From Valencia hispanica (Eukaryota; Chordata; Actinopteri; Cyprinodontiformes; Valenciidae), in assembly GCA_963556495.2 (NCBI GenBank), contig OY747709.1, forward strand, positions 17,750,900 to 17,814,899: DNA of 64,000 nucleotides, given 5' to 3'. Position numbers and translations under genes: made by a program. Positions 36,131-47,821 of the stretch are shown here, one piece after another. Each line of letters starts with the position of its first letter. Position 1 is the stretch's first letter. The notes beneath the pieces are model-generated. The model made no database searches. It had not been told where the DNA came from and saw only the letters and a program-made list of their open reading frames with translations.

Positions 36131-36445
36131 TCAAAACTAAACTGTTATGCAACCAGCACCTATTGCTATGCAACAGAGATCCAACCTATTTTCAGCTTAT
36201 GAAAGCTTTTACATTTGCTTCTCTAAACATTTAGTGTGCAATATTAAATGAGTGTAATATTAAATGAGCTGCATGCTGATTGGCTGGTTTACCCTGCTGG
36301 CTCTATGGTAGTAGGGTTTTATAACCAACAGTTACATACTGCCGATAGTGAAGTGGAAGGGGACATGTAAATTTAAAGCGTGTGGCTACGACCTACGATG
36401 CGTTATCAGAACTTTGCCCAGACTGGCCCGTTTCTCTGTGGCAAG
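36131..36445 (+). repeat. Mosaic duplication A'+B'
   Basis: The first 110 bp (36131-36240) equal 34878-34987. A 13-bp AATATTAAATGAG (36240-36252) and three bases follow. Then 36256-36445 equals 37089-37278 with 2 mismatches in 190 bp (at 36291 and 36418). The B part carries 'GCTGATTGGCTGG' (an inverted CCAAT box) and 'AGGGTTTTATAACC' (TATA-like) about 35 bp apart, so it looks promoter-like. Confidence 0.9.
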
Positions 36446-37088
36446 GTCTCCAGAATCTCCAAGACCAGATCCCTGGACAACTTAAGTTCTTCTGTTTGGT
36501 GTTTAGATTATGGGTGGTTTGTTTTAGCTTCTTTTTTGAAATGCTTTTAGATCCAAACAGAGCAGTCGAAAGATGCAAAGTGCCAAGCAGCCACACCAAC
36601 AAGAGACATTCAAAATGTATGTGAAACAGACAGCATGACCTACTTTCTGATTGTGGATAATAATTATCTAACAACGTAGGAGCTCTCTTAGAGCATTAAG
36701 GGTTAGTTTATCCTTTTTTTAACTATAAAAATAATCTTCAACATAAAATGAGACAGTTATGTCACAACAAAAGTAAGGTAGGTGGTCCTGAGGCAGATGA
36801 GCCATTGAACACACACACTAGAACCCACTACACACTGACTATTTAGAACAGGAATGCATCAAAAGCAACATATATACTTAAACGATTCAGGACTTCAGTT
36901 TCTTCACATTTCCTTTATTTTCTTACATTTAGACCCATGTAACAATTGAAAACTGTTCTTTGAGCCTCTAAATTGCATGTGAAACTTTGTTAGGGCTGAG
37001 AATGGCCCAGGAGCCCTTATGAATGGCCAAATACAACCCAACAATAAAGCCCTACAATTGAAAGAATGGTTTTCCCCTCCCACTCATG
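36446..37088. other. Unassigned noncoding DNA between duplicated segments
   Basis: Nothing recognised. Open frames at 36382-36624 and 36393-36674 are partly the duplicated B segment and have no domain signature. Confidence 0.35.
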
Positions 37089-37278
37089 AATATTAAATGA
37101 GCTGCATGCTGATTGGCTGGTTTGCCCTGCTGGCTCTATGGTAGTAGGGTTTTATAACCAACAGTTACATACTGCCGATAGTGAAGTGGAAGGGGACATG
37201 TAAATTTAAAGCGTGTGGCTACGACCTACGATGCGTTATCAGAACTTTGCACAGACTGGCCCGTTTCTCTGTGGCAAG
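37089..37278 (+). repeat. Duplicated segment B, second copy
   Basis: 188 of 190 bases match 36256-36445. The CCAAT-like and TATA-like motifs are conserved in both copies. Flanking sequence differs on both sides, so the duplication ends are sharp. Confidence 0.9.
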
Positions 37279-40200
37279 TACAAAATTAAGAATTTGCATA
37301 GGAAAGCAGGTCTGATACGGCACAGACCTTCTGGTATGGTACATTTGACACCCCAAGCTGCCTAAACTACACAACAACAAGATAATTGTGGTTTTGAATT
37401 TTAGGACCCCTTAAATGAAAAACATACTATGTTATTGATGCACACAAAAAACATCTCTAACACCTTTCAAAGACCTCAGTGTTGTGGTTGACTTTTAATG
37501 TTGTGCTGCTTATGCACTCAGTCCAGATTGAAGGGGGCCTTCCCACTAGTAATTGAGGCAGGATAGATTATTCATTTATTATGTGTTGATGCCTCATTCT
37601 AAATGATTCCTCATTCATTTAGGATGTCTTTTAAGCTTTTAAAGTATATTCAGGAAAGCCCATTGACCATGCAGGGGCCATTTAGCTTTCATCTTCATTG
37701 CCAGTGCTGTATTAGGGGGAAAAGGTTTTGATGGAGCAATTTCTTAATTATTAGATGACCGATGCACTTATGCTCTAAAGCAATGATGAATATTGCTTCA
37801 TCCTCTTGTCTCCTCTTGTCATACTCAGCATGTTTCAAATTTAGGACCTTAATAGATAAACAATACAGGCAAAAGCCAATTTTGCAAAGTTGCCCTTTAG
37901 CCCAGTGGAGAGCTTTGAAAACTTCCTCTGAGTTGGCATTTTTGAGAACAAAAGCTTATGCACCCACCCACAGTGATTCCCAATGATCTTTTATCAAACA
38001 AGAGAGCGACATTGCCCTCTGTCAAATCAGTTACTCATCAGCCATCATTCCAGTGCAGAGGTTTTTAGTGTTGGTGCTGGTAGTCAATCACCAGTACCTC
38101 TGTGGCTTTCCTAAATGTACTGATCCTGCCAAACACTCCATTGCCTTATTAAAGTGCAGTCATAGAGGCAGATCTGTCACGAGGCAGGAAGTGACTGCCC
38201 ATGGGAGGAGACGAGGGGCAAGTGACAAGCAAATTCATTACACCACTTTTGTTGATGGTGTTGTAAAATGTGTGAGATGTGCACCTGCATGTTTGTTGTC
38301 GCTGTTAAGGAAGAATTTGAATGAATAAGAAAGCAGGTGGCAATGTTTTGACCCACCACTTGCATCTGGTAAGCTTATTGATTTTCTCCATAGATTCATG
38401 TATTACAAAAAGCATTGTCTTTTTTATCTGAGCCACCAGTGTGGTTGTATTTTTTCAGGCAATAAACAAGAAAAGTATTTAGCTGGGTGGGGTCTACTGG
38501 GAGCTCTAAATGACTTAAAAATTAACTTATGTGTTTTAAGTGTTGGAAATTCATCTCTCAGTAGTGGTAGAAAGAAGAAAACAAAAGGTACAGAGGTAAA
38601 ACTGTGGAAATACAAAACAGTGCTGTCGCAGAAAATTAAAAAGAAACCCTTAAACCAAAGTGTTTCATAGATTAGCAACTATACTTTGCCCTGCAGACTT
38701 GACATTCAAGTTTAATCTGACCTGCACCATTTTAAAACTTTTTTTGCCCCAAAAGGATTCCTGTGTGTCCTATATTTGTTAAAGACAGCACACCGCAACA
38801 GCTTGGGAAGACATGTTGCCTCAGAAAAATAAGGTCCTAGCACCTAGCATCACCTTCCTATCATATTCAGGGATTTTTGCCACAGATTCTTTGGAAATGT
38901 TTTGGTATGTCACAACTCTAAGATGCTATATATTTTCCACATACGCACCACTGCTATGGAATTGGCAAAAGTGCTACTCATGTTTCACAGCAATGACTCA
39001 ATAATAGTATACATGTAGCTTATTTTCATCCAATGCTTTACAGATGCTCTGTCTACACTGATGACGATTTATGCCCTACAACATGCCAAAGCATTGAAAT
39101 GCATAGGCAGGGGATTCTGACCTCTTTCTGGTATTTCGGAAAGTAATTATTTGACCACTTTGAGACATTCCTAAAAATATATTAAAAGCTGTACCTTGGA
39201 TTCCCAGATCAGGTGATAATTAAATCAATGGAAATAAAATATACAGTGATATAATGGCAATACAATCATCCCAATACATATGCACTATGTACATTGTGTT
39301 ACACAAATGTAGATAGATTTTTTTATGTTCAGACCCAAATTTCTAGCTATGTCATCATACATGGCAAGATAAGAAATAGTGTGATAGCAGATCAAGGAAT
39401 TCTCACACCAACTGTTCCAGCAATAATTAATCAGCAATTGAAATAATGCAAGTAAAGTAAATTCTAAAGTATATGTATTTAACACATGCAAGTATAAATA
39501 TTGAGACTTTAAGAATAATGTAAGACATTCATTATAATCTCTGATCCTTGAGGGGCAAAGAAATCCTTCAAAGTGATTTTTAAACACTGGGTTGTTTTGA
39601 GAGATTTTGAGCTAGCAATATTTTGTACAACAAAAAATGCTGGGTTATTTTACAATACCAAATACGTGTTTAATGCTATTGGGGAAAGAAGTTGGGCAGT
39701 GTTAGCCAACAAACTGCATCACAAATCTTGTAGCAGTTGGTTTGGTTTGAGAAAAGACTACAAGGAGTACGATCAAACCAACACCATGAACTACAAACTA
39801 GGAGTTTCTTGTCTTTATATTTTCATCATTCATTCTGGATGGCCGCACCGTTGTTAGCACTGCTGCCATGCATCTAGTTGATCCTGCTGAGTCAAACTCA
39901 TAACCCATCTCCAATGTATGAAAGCAACCCAAAGCTAGATGGTTTCATATTTCCTCCCTGGCTTGGTTAGCAAAATAACCCAAATTAGATTGTTTTTGAC
40001 TGAGCAGTTTTAAGAGAGTAGGTGCAACAGATAACTCCCTATCCTCTCTTTGATGAGACAATGCATTTTAAAGCAAGTAGCTAGTCTAGGTATGGCATGA
40101 GCTCAAAATCATGTTTATACCACATTAAAAGCTATCTTTGATCTGAAAAAAGGTTATAGTAATTTATTCAAGTGCGTTATTATACATATTTGAAATCGTC

Positions 40201-41912
40201 ATATTTACATGAGATGGCTATTAAAAAAGTATTTATGTAATATATCTCACTTTTAATGTAAAGCAAAACCAGTTGGATTGATTCAAATTATTTTAACATC
40301 TTTTTTTTTTTACATCATCATTATTTATAGCAAATATTTACTCTGGATCAAGGGTTTTCAGCCTTTACAATCCAAAGTCAGTTTTGCATGTTATTGCAGA
40401 ACAACTCAATCCTTTGTTTTTCTTAACATCTGACAGAAATATAAAGCATATGTTTTGAAATTTTCATTATTTTACAGTGTCAAAAATTCCACTTTGCTTT
40501 CAGCCTGATTCTGAGCAGCTGTTTGCTTGAAAGTAACCTGTGATTTAACGTGAAGGCGCAAAGATATTTGGCTACTGCATGTGAAATATTTACTGGTCAT
40601 TACCACTCAGCAGAACCCCACTTTAGAGTAAAAATAACTTTGATTTTTTAAGGGTGCCAATTACATATGAGCAAAGAGACAGACTAGTGAGGGCAGTTAT
40701 TTCAGAAATGTATTTTGTTTTAACTTAAATAAATGTCAGCGGCATACCATGCTGTGTAGACTGTGTCTTGTAACGCAATATTTGTTTTGAAAAAGCTGTC
40801 ACAATAGCAATGTTAAGATGAAACAGGGAGTGGTATACAGAGCAAACTGGACAAAATACTGGTTCCCAGCATTGATGTTTGCCAGTTGGACATAATGGCC
40901 CCATGAATGTGCTGCTATGTAAGTTTTGTACAACCCGAGTAAACCCCAGGAACTAAAAATGTCATCAGGTGGAAGACTAAACAGATATGTTTTCTCTTCA
41001 GGTGGCTGGTTTTGTAATGCTCATAGCACAGTTATTGCTGGAAGAGTTTTAATTTACTTAAGGGTAAACTGCACAGCAAGTATATGCCAAGGAAAGGTAA
41101 AAGATGTAATAAAATCATTCACAAATTTCAGGAGCTACATCACAGTGATTAAGGGGCACACAGCATTTTTTAGTTGCTTCAGAGCAAGACATCCATCAAA
41201 GGATGGAGTTTTTTACTTGCTCTGAAAAATTTATAGAAACCTTAGTTCTATGTATCATGTCACAATATGATTAACTCTCTTTTTATCAACCAAAGGCACC
41301 TAGGACACTCAATATCAACTTAATAATTTAATAACAGTTGGCTTTTTTTTCCATCAACACATGACTGAGCGATCTACAAATGATTTAGCAGTCCTGTGGT
41401 GGATAATACAGCTCCTGTGCCTGAATCTCTCCTAATAGAACATACAAATGTTGACGTTCTCAGCATAAAGGAAAAAATATATATATTTTAATGTGGCACT
41501 CATTATCCACACTAAGTTACTTAATTGATCCCAGAGTGAGGCAAACCATTGGCTGCTCTCTTAGAGCCTTTACTCTGAGAGTCTGAAACATGCAAGCAAA
41601 GCAAAATGTAGTAATTACTGGGCAGGTGCAGTGCGGTAAATGCTTAATTGGTCCATGTTTGTGATGTAACATATTCATAGAATATCACATGTGGGATTCT
41701 GCACAGTGGAGCCATTCTGACAGAACATCAACACACAGCAGGGTGAGAAAAGAAACAGAGCTGTAGTTATGGAATTACCTCATGGTGGAGGGTCATGCTA
41801 TATTTAATTAAATGTTACGGGGCACAGGTCAGGAAGAGGTCACCATGTCACAGACGTGTTGAAAGAAGCTTCCAATGAAAAAACAACCAAGTAAATGTCT
41901 GTTAAAAAAAGA
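37279..41912. other. Long repeat-poor noncoding block
   Basis: I recognise no transposon family or exon over about 4.6 kb apart from short homopolymers (for example poly-T at about 40303) and a weak hAT-like start near 40350, which shares 'TTTACAATCCAAAG' with 44262. Within it, 37500-38340 has moderately complex sequence with homeodomain-like TTAATTATTAG (about 37744). It could be conserved noncoding DNA. I have no conservation data. Confidence 0.4.
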
Positions 41913-42643
41913 TGTAATGTGTCATGATTCACGTTTCCCTCATGCAATGATTATTCTGCACTTCTGCCTCACTTTTCCTCTTGTCTTCTTGCCTCATGCT
42001 GTGCAGCTGTGTCCGGCCTGATTACCTCCCTGTCTTCACCTGCGATCCTCACTATTTAAACTCCCCTGAGTCTCCACTTCCCTGCCAGATTATCGAAAGC
42101 CTTTGTTTTGCCGCCTTGTGTATGACATTTGTCTAGACCCGGATTCCCTGTGTTTCGCCTAGCCCCTGATGGATCTGTTTGCCTCTCTGTTCCGGACATC
42201 CACCCCCACCCCCACCCCCCTGCTCTCTGACCATGGAGGATCCAAGCCTTGCCCCTTAAATAAGTATTACACCTCCTGTTACTCTGTGTATGACTCCTGC
42301 TTGTCACTTTGACTACATTTCAGGATCTCGGACTGATTTTATTCTGTGATCGCCATGTCTGCAAGGCCCACAGTGGAGTGACATGCAGACCGAAGAGTAG
42401 TGCTTGGTTTATCCCCCGTCTAGCGCCCCAAACCTCCATGTGATCTTTAACCTGCCCTGGTCTCCCCGCCCTCGTCTGCTCTGAAGTCACAGCAGCCTCT
42501 ATCTCTCTGAGCTGAACTCGAAGCTGCAGATTACTGATAGTGTCCCAGATCTTGAGCTGCGAGAATTATCATTAAATAATTCCTTTTGATTGCTCCCATT
42601 CCTGTGTGGCTGAATTTACGGATCATCTAGGTAATTCATTACA
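41913..42643 (+). mobile_element. LTR-like element (candidate solo LTR)
   Basis: The segment begins TGTAATG and ends CATTACA, a perfect 7-bp inverted terminal pair with TG...CA. In plus orientation it has a TATA-like 'CTCACTATTTAAACTCC' (about 42050) and an ATTAAA near the end (about 42572), the spacing of an LTR. I do not see a matching target duplication (AAAGA versus GTATT), so the limits are uncertain. There is no gag-pol. The same terminal heptamer bounds the LTR at 46271-46531. Confidence 0.5.
42201..42222. repeat. (CCCCCA)n short tract
   Basis: Three to four units of a CCCCCA-type repeat inside the LTR-like element. Confidence 0.85.
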
Positions 42644-42779
42644 GTATTGCCTACCTTCATACTCCATTTACAGTGTATTGAAAAAAAGGCGTTTTATATT
42701 GATGATGTCATGTTTGTAAGTTTTAATCTAATCTTTCTTTGAAATATTTATTTACAATAAAGTTAGTGAACTTGAGAGC

Positions 42780-43460
42780 TGGAGTCTGAGGAAGCGGTGA
42801 AGTGTCGATGGATTCCAGCAAACGGGAGCGGGGACTGAGGAGACAGGTAAGTGGTTAATTGCGGTTGAGGGTATAGGAGTGTGAAAATGAGTAACGGAAG
42901 AGAGCTTACTCGGGTGTCGGCTTCAGAGAAGCTTGGAGGAGGTCTGCATGGAACAGTTACTGAGTCTGGCTGGGGAGCGGATGGTTTGAGTGAGTGATGA
43001 GCCTTTGTTCTGCGCAGGTGGAGACGGTGGAGGGCGGACAGGCAGGCATAGGAGAGCGGCGGAGTTCAGGTGAGTAATGGTTCTGATTCCAGGTGAAAGT
43101 GGAACGGAGACTGACCAGAGATGGAATCCAGGATCCAAAGAACACAGCCGGGAGGACGATGAATGAGTTCTGTGGGAAAGGCAGGTGAGGAAGGTATCAA
43201 CAGGAGTGGTCTTACTAGAGAGTTCCGGAAACAGGAGTGAAGACTTAATCTGGCTTGCGTACCACGCTAGTGCGAGAACCATCTGGCGTCAGTCTCCAGA
43301 ATCCACTTCCCTTAAGAATGGTGCTGCTGATGGATCTTATGAGAAGCACATGCTTCAAAACCTGCCGGTCACGCCCCCCTTCAGAAACAAGGTAGAAACA
43401 AACACACACATCCACTCACCCAGCACACAGCTGCTGAGACCTAACAGATGAGGTCACCAC
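42780..43460. repeat. Unassigned G-rich repeat with reiterated CAGGT motifs
   Basis: The plus strand is purine/G-rich. It contains five CAGGT boxes: 'GACAGGTAAGTGG' (42842), 'CGCAGGTGGAGACGG' (about 43012), 'TTCAGGTGAGTAATGG' (about 43066), 'CCAGGTGAAAGTGG' (about 43089), 'GGCAGGTGAGGAAGG' (about 43180). The composition differs sharply from its neighbours. Several resemble splice donors, but no exon could be recognised. It may be a subterminal-repeat region of a DNA transposon. Open frames on either strand show no domain. Confidence 0.45.
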
Positions 43461-43464
43461 CACA

Positions 43465-44225
43465 AACTTCAATGTATTTTACTGAGATTTTACAACATAG
43501 GCAATAGGTAGTGCATAATTGTGAAACCGGTCCCAAGCTTTTTTACATATAAAAATCTAGAAAATGTCCATGTGGGTTTAGCCCCTTTACTCAGAATATA
43601 TTAAAACCACATTTTACTACAGCTAAAGCTTTTGAGTTAAGTCTCTAACTTTGAAAATCCAGAGACCAAACATTTGTCTTATTTTTTGTTCTGTATGTAT
43701 TTTCTGATTAACTTGGAGCAACTTCCCTGTCCATGCTGAAAAAAACTTTCCAACAGCATGGTGCTTCCACCACCATGTTTTTCCATAGGGAGGGTGTGAT
43801 CAGAGAGAAGGGTAGTGTTCATTTTCCTCATCACACAATACATTCATATTGAATACATTCTATTAAGTAACTCAGTAGGAGAAACACATCATGTAGATGT
43901 GACTCTGCCTCCCCCCCGTACTTTTTCAGAGTCTTTTGTATTGCCATCAGCAGCCTTTTTCCGTCTATGTTGTCTCATTGTTGAATTTGTGTTTTCACCT
44001 TGTCTTACTTTCTTGGTCACCTGCTATTACAACCCCACCCACATTGATGTGGTCCTCAATTGTAATGGAAAGCAAACCTAACTGTGCAGAGTCGAGTTTA
44101 TCCGAGTCGAGTTGAGCCAAACGGGTACTAATAGAAAAGAGCTCAGATTCTCCCACCTGAGTTGAGGATCTCTCCCAGACTTCCCTGTGAATCTCTTGGC
44201 AGCTTCTCTGATAAATGCTTTCATT
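43465..44225 (-). mobile_element. Tc1-like transposon remnant with a nested small element
   Basis: The left part (43465-43560) is a decayed Tc1 terminal repeat. The antisense of the transposase follows: 'TTCCCTGTCCATGCTGAAAA' (about 43722), 'GGTGCTTCCACCACCATGTT' (about 43760), and further right 'CAGATTCTCCCACCTGAGTT' (about 44146) and 'GGCAGCTTCTCTGATAAATG' (about 44199). Between about 44040 and 44135 lies a different sequence ('GTAATGGAAAGCAAACC', 'GAGTCGAGTTGAGCC') resembling a hAT-like MITE piece. No transposase frame survives. Confidence 0.7.
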
Positions 44226-44250
44226 CACAGACCCGTCAGTTTGGACCAGG

Positions 44251-44560
44251 GGTCTGCAAACTTTACAATCCAAAGAACTATTCTTAACTTCATGTTGATA
44301 TTTTTGTAGAATGATGTAAAAAAGCGAGTAGCTTCCAACCTTCCAAAAAATAGATCTAAAAAGTAATACTGGTACTTGTTGTGTCATTCTGTTGCAAAAA
44401 AATCTCTGAAAACATTTTAAGAAGTGCTAAAACCTGAGTTTTTTATTGTATTTATATTTGAAAACATTTGTTGATTCTTTATCATTTTTAACCAAAGTTT
44501 TTAAGAACCATTGTAGAAGGACTGAAGAGAAAGTGGCCATGTTCACCATTCTCTTTCCAC
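44251..44560 (+). mobile_element. hAT-like non-autonomous element fragment
   Basis: The start 'CAGGGGTCTGCAAACTTTAC' resembles the CAGGGGT terminus of hAT elements. Near 44505 'TTAAGAACCATTGTAGAAGG' looks like the matching inner part. The right terminus and an 8-bp duplication were not found, so this is a weak call. Confidence 0.4.
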
Positions 44561-45334
44561 TATTAGATGATAGACTTAACAGCGCTCTGTGAAATGTTTA
44601 AAGCTGAACAGCTGTATTTAAAATGAGACAAAACAGATGGACTAAAAGCTATTGATTCATCTGGATTTTAGAATCAGAATACAGATGACTAAATACAAAT
44701 CCATTGCACACTTTTCAGAATTCTTTTGTTCCAAAGAAAATGTGAAAAATATCTATCATTTTCCCTCAAATTCACAAATAGACACTATATTATTTAATCC
44801 ATCCCATAAATTCCCTTTACAATTCAGAAGAGTTTGTGGTTGTAACAAAATGCGAAGAAGTTTGAATACCTCAGAAAGGCACTTGTAGAACAACTAATTT
44901 GAAACACTATTTCCCTTCATGCTGTTGTCACCTTGTCAGCTGACAGTGCCATCTATGCCCCCAGACACAAAAGACAATATTAGTCGCTTACTATTACATC
45001 ACAAGCGCATATTTGCATTCACTAACGGAAAGTGGACAATGCATGCTCAGAGATGATTTATTTGTTGTTGCATGTTGGTCTCATGCTGGATGGATTTACA
45101 GAGAGGCTTTGTCATAGTTTACTATGAGAATGATGAGTCACACTTGTAGCTGAGTGGGCTGCAAAACCGAGCGCACCCGGTGAAATACCAAACATGTGTC
45201 AGAGCTGATATGGTGTGCTGTCCCTCCAGAATAGATGGCAGATAGATTCTGTAAATTAGTTTAGAAAGTTAACTAAATAACTTTGTCATGAAGTTTCAAA
45301 CTGAGTCTAAGCAGAGTAAAAGGTAAGGTAAGGC
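44561..45334. other. Unassigned noncoding DNA
   Basis: No recognised gene or repeat. Confidence 0.35.
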
Positions 45335-46270
45335 AGGGCAATTTTATTTGTATAGCACACTTTCAACAACAGGGTAATTCAAGGTGCTTTACATGATTTG
45401 GTGATTTAAAAACAAAAACAAAACAAACAAAATAAAACATTGGAAGTTAAAACTAAAAGTAGCAAATTAGCATGAAACACACATTACACACGATGCACAA
45501 TAACACATGATACAAAATAAAGCAAACGAAAGATCAATATACCAAGAGAGCATGAACACATTTCATACATATGACATCAATCATTTACTCGAAGGCAATT
45601 CTAAACAGATAGGTTTTTAGTCTCGATTTAAAGCAGTTCAGAGTTTCAGCAGCTCTGCACTCGTCAGGAAGTCTGTTCCAGATAAGGGGAGCATAGAAAC
45701 TGAAAGCTGCTTCTCCATGTTTAGTTCTGAGTCTGATGAGTCTGGTGCTAAGCCATTCAATTATTTATAAACTAGTAGGAGTATTTTGAAGTCTATTTTC
45801 TGAGCTACAGGGAGCCAGTGTAATGACTTTAGAACTGGGATGATGTGCTCTACTTTTCTGGTTCTAGTGAAGACAAGAGCAGCAGCATTCTGGATCAGCT
45901 GCAGCTGTCTGATTGACTTTTTAGGCAGACCCGTGAGGACGCTGTTGCAGTAATCAATCCGACTAAAGATAAACGCATGGATGAGTTTTTCCAGGTCCTG
46001 TTGCAACATTAGTCCTTTAATCCTAGAGATGTTCTTCAGGTGATAGAAGGCTGACCTTGTTATTGCCTTTATGTGACCTACCTGCGTTCTGGGACCTATT
46101 TTGGCTGATCCGGCACCCCTCTCATATATAAAATATATATATATTTAAAAAAAAACTATTTTAAATTTATTAAATAAAATAATAATATGCGTAGGCATTC
46201 ATAGACCAAATCCCGAGATTGTAGTGCTGTGGAATGTGTGTTTTATTTTTTGTAAGCTCAGATTTATATA

Positions 46271-46531
46271 TGTAATGGTTTATGCCAACATTATGCATTA
46301 GTGTTGTTGCACTGTTTAGGGGGGCGGGCACTGTTCTGCAGGCTGCGCGCGGGGAGTGCGCAGTTGAGTGCCGGGGAACTGGTGTGTGTCTGTAAATGGA
46401 GCTAGACAGACAACCGGTTTATGTGAGAGTTCTTTTGATTATTGTTTTGTACGCCGTGATTGCGGCCAACAGCAGTCAGCATTAAAGCATTCGATTACAA
46501 CCATTGTCTGCAACTATCGGAGAACATTACA
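46271..46531 (+). mobile_element. Candidate solo LTR, 261 bp
   Basis: It begins TGTAATG and ends CATTACA, a perfect 7-bp inverted pair. It has an ATTAAA signal (about 46481) 50 bp before the end. Flanking pentamers are ATATA and ATATT, a near-match target duplication in AT-rich DNA that could also arise by chance. The middle is GC-rich (GGCTGCGCGCGGGGAGTGCG). No internal retroviral-type coding region is adjacent. Confidence 0.55.
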
Positions 46532-46560
46532 ATATTTAAAACATTCAGGCCTGTAAGGCC

Positions 46561-46584
46561 CACATCATGTTTTTACATGATGTG
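46561..46584. other. Perfect hairpin, 10-bp arms
   Basis: CACATCATGT and ACATGATGTG flank a TTTT loop and a T-run follows. The shape resembles a terminator-like hairpin, but in this eukaryotic repeat context it is more likely part of a mobile-element end. Confidence 0.8.
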
Positions 46585-47821
46585 TTTTTTTTTCCCCGGT
46601 ACCATTTACTGCGTTCCGGGACCTGTGCGCGTCTCTGGTCATGCCTGCGCTGTCATGTACTTTCCATTCCGGCACCTAATGATTTACAAATTAAGCACTG
46701 ACTGCACCAGAGTGTCCGACCCAACTCTCCAGTCGTTCCAATAATATATAATGATCAACAGTGTCAAATGCTGCACTAAGGTCCAACAGAACCAGCAATG
46801 TGGTTCTACCACAGTCTGTATTTATGTGGATGTAATTGAAAACTTTGACAAGGGCAGTCTCAGTGCTGTGGTGAGCACGGAAACCAGACTGAAGAACATC
46901 AAAACGGTTTGTCATTGTTAGGAAGCTATTTAATTGGTGATAGACAGCTTTTTCAATAATCTTACTAATGAATGTAAGATTAGAGATTGGCCTGTAGTTT
47001 TGCATTAACGTGTTGTCCAGCTTCTTCTTCTTTAGTAGTGGTTTAATAACTGCTGTTTTTAAAGCCTGGGGGAAGACACCTGATAGCAGGGATGAGTTAA
47101 CTATTTGAACCAGATCACACCCAATGAGAGGAAGAATTTTCTTTAGAAAAGCTGTGGGTACGATATCAAGACAGCAGGAGGAGGAGCTTAATTGGATAAA
47201 GATTTTTTTCAAGGTTTTATTGGTTTAATTTGTGGAATTCAGACATTTTCTCCTTAGTGTTGTTGATTGGGGATGGCACTGGTTGTGGGATCGGTATTGA
47301 GGTACAGCTGGATCGTCTAATTGTTATAATCTTTTCAGTGAAAAAGCTGGCAAATTCATTGCAGGCCCTGGTAGAGTTTAGTTCAGGGGCTACTGTCACT
47401 GGAAAATTTCCACTGTTGCAAATAGAGTTTGTGCATTATTAATGTTTCTGTTGATGATTTCAGGAAATAACGATTCCCTAGCATCTTTTATAGATAACTG
47501 AAATCTATTCAGTCTCTTTGTAGATATCACAGTGAACCTGGAGTTGAGTTTTCCGCCATTTTCTTTCGGCTTGTTGACACTCCCTTTTTTAACTACGTAC
47601 CAGTGGATTACTTGCCCATGGAGACGTCTTTCTACCTGAGACTACTTTCACTTTAGTTGGAGCAATGGAATCAGTGACGTCTGAGATTTTTGAGATAATT
47701 ATGTCCAGAGTGTGTCCTCGGTTGTGTGTTTGTTGTTGGACATGCTGGGTCAGGCCGAAGTTGTGGAGAGTATCATCTAATGTTTTTGCTTGTCTATCTT
47801 GGGAGTAAAAGTTGGCAGCCG

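Larger units (their letters stand above)
46082..46697. mobile_element. Foreign insert replacing part of the L2 RT domain
   Basis: The LINE homology stops at about 46697 and resumes at 46081, with roughly 150 codons of the RT missing. The insert is bracketed by related direct repeats: CTGCGTTCTGGGACC (about 46082) and CTGCGTTCCGGGACC (about 46608), and 'CCGGCACC' (about 46110 and 46670). It contains the solo LTR at 46271-46531 and a perfect hairpin. The outer element family is not known to me. Confidence 0.6.
45335..47815 (-). mobile_element. L2-type LINE (second subfamily), degenerate, with insert
   Basis: This is a minus-strand copy of the same subfamily as 13681-16318. From right to left: endonuclease end ('QTHNRGHTLD', about 47715), linker 'ELNSTRACNEFASFFTEKII' (about 47390-47320), RT fingers and palm 'DIVPTAFLKKILPLIGCDLV' and '[20 protein letters not shown]' with 'FRAHHSTETALVKVF' and '[20 protein letters not shown]' (47212-46710). 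After an insert, the C-terminal part 'GHIKAITRSAF', 'LIHAFIFSRIDYCNSVLTGL' and 'HIIPVLKSLHWLPVAQKIDF' (46080-45761) follows, then a 3' UTR to a TACAAATAAAATTGCCCTGC tail near 45335. The YADD segment is lost where the insert lies. Dead copy. Confidence 0.88.

Noticed and set aside
42923..43282. 119-codon minus-strand frame and multiple splice-donor-like sites as a host exon cluster
   Set aside because: No domain, no acceptor-exon-donor order, and the CAGGT motif recurs in a repeat-like pattern.
46561..46595. Rho-independent terminator-like hairpin with T-run
   Set aside because: The DNA is vertebrate, and the hairpin sits in a mobile-element insert; bacterial termination does not apply.
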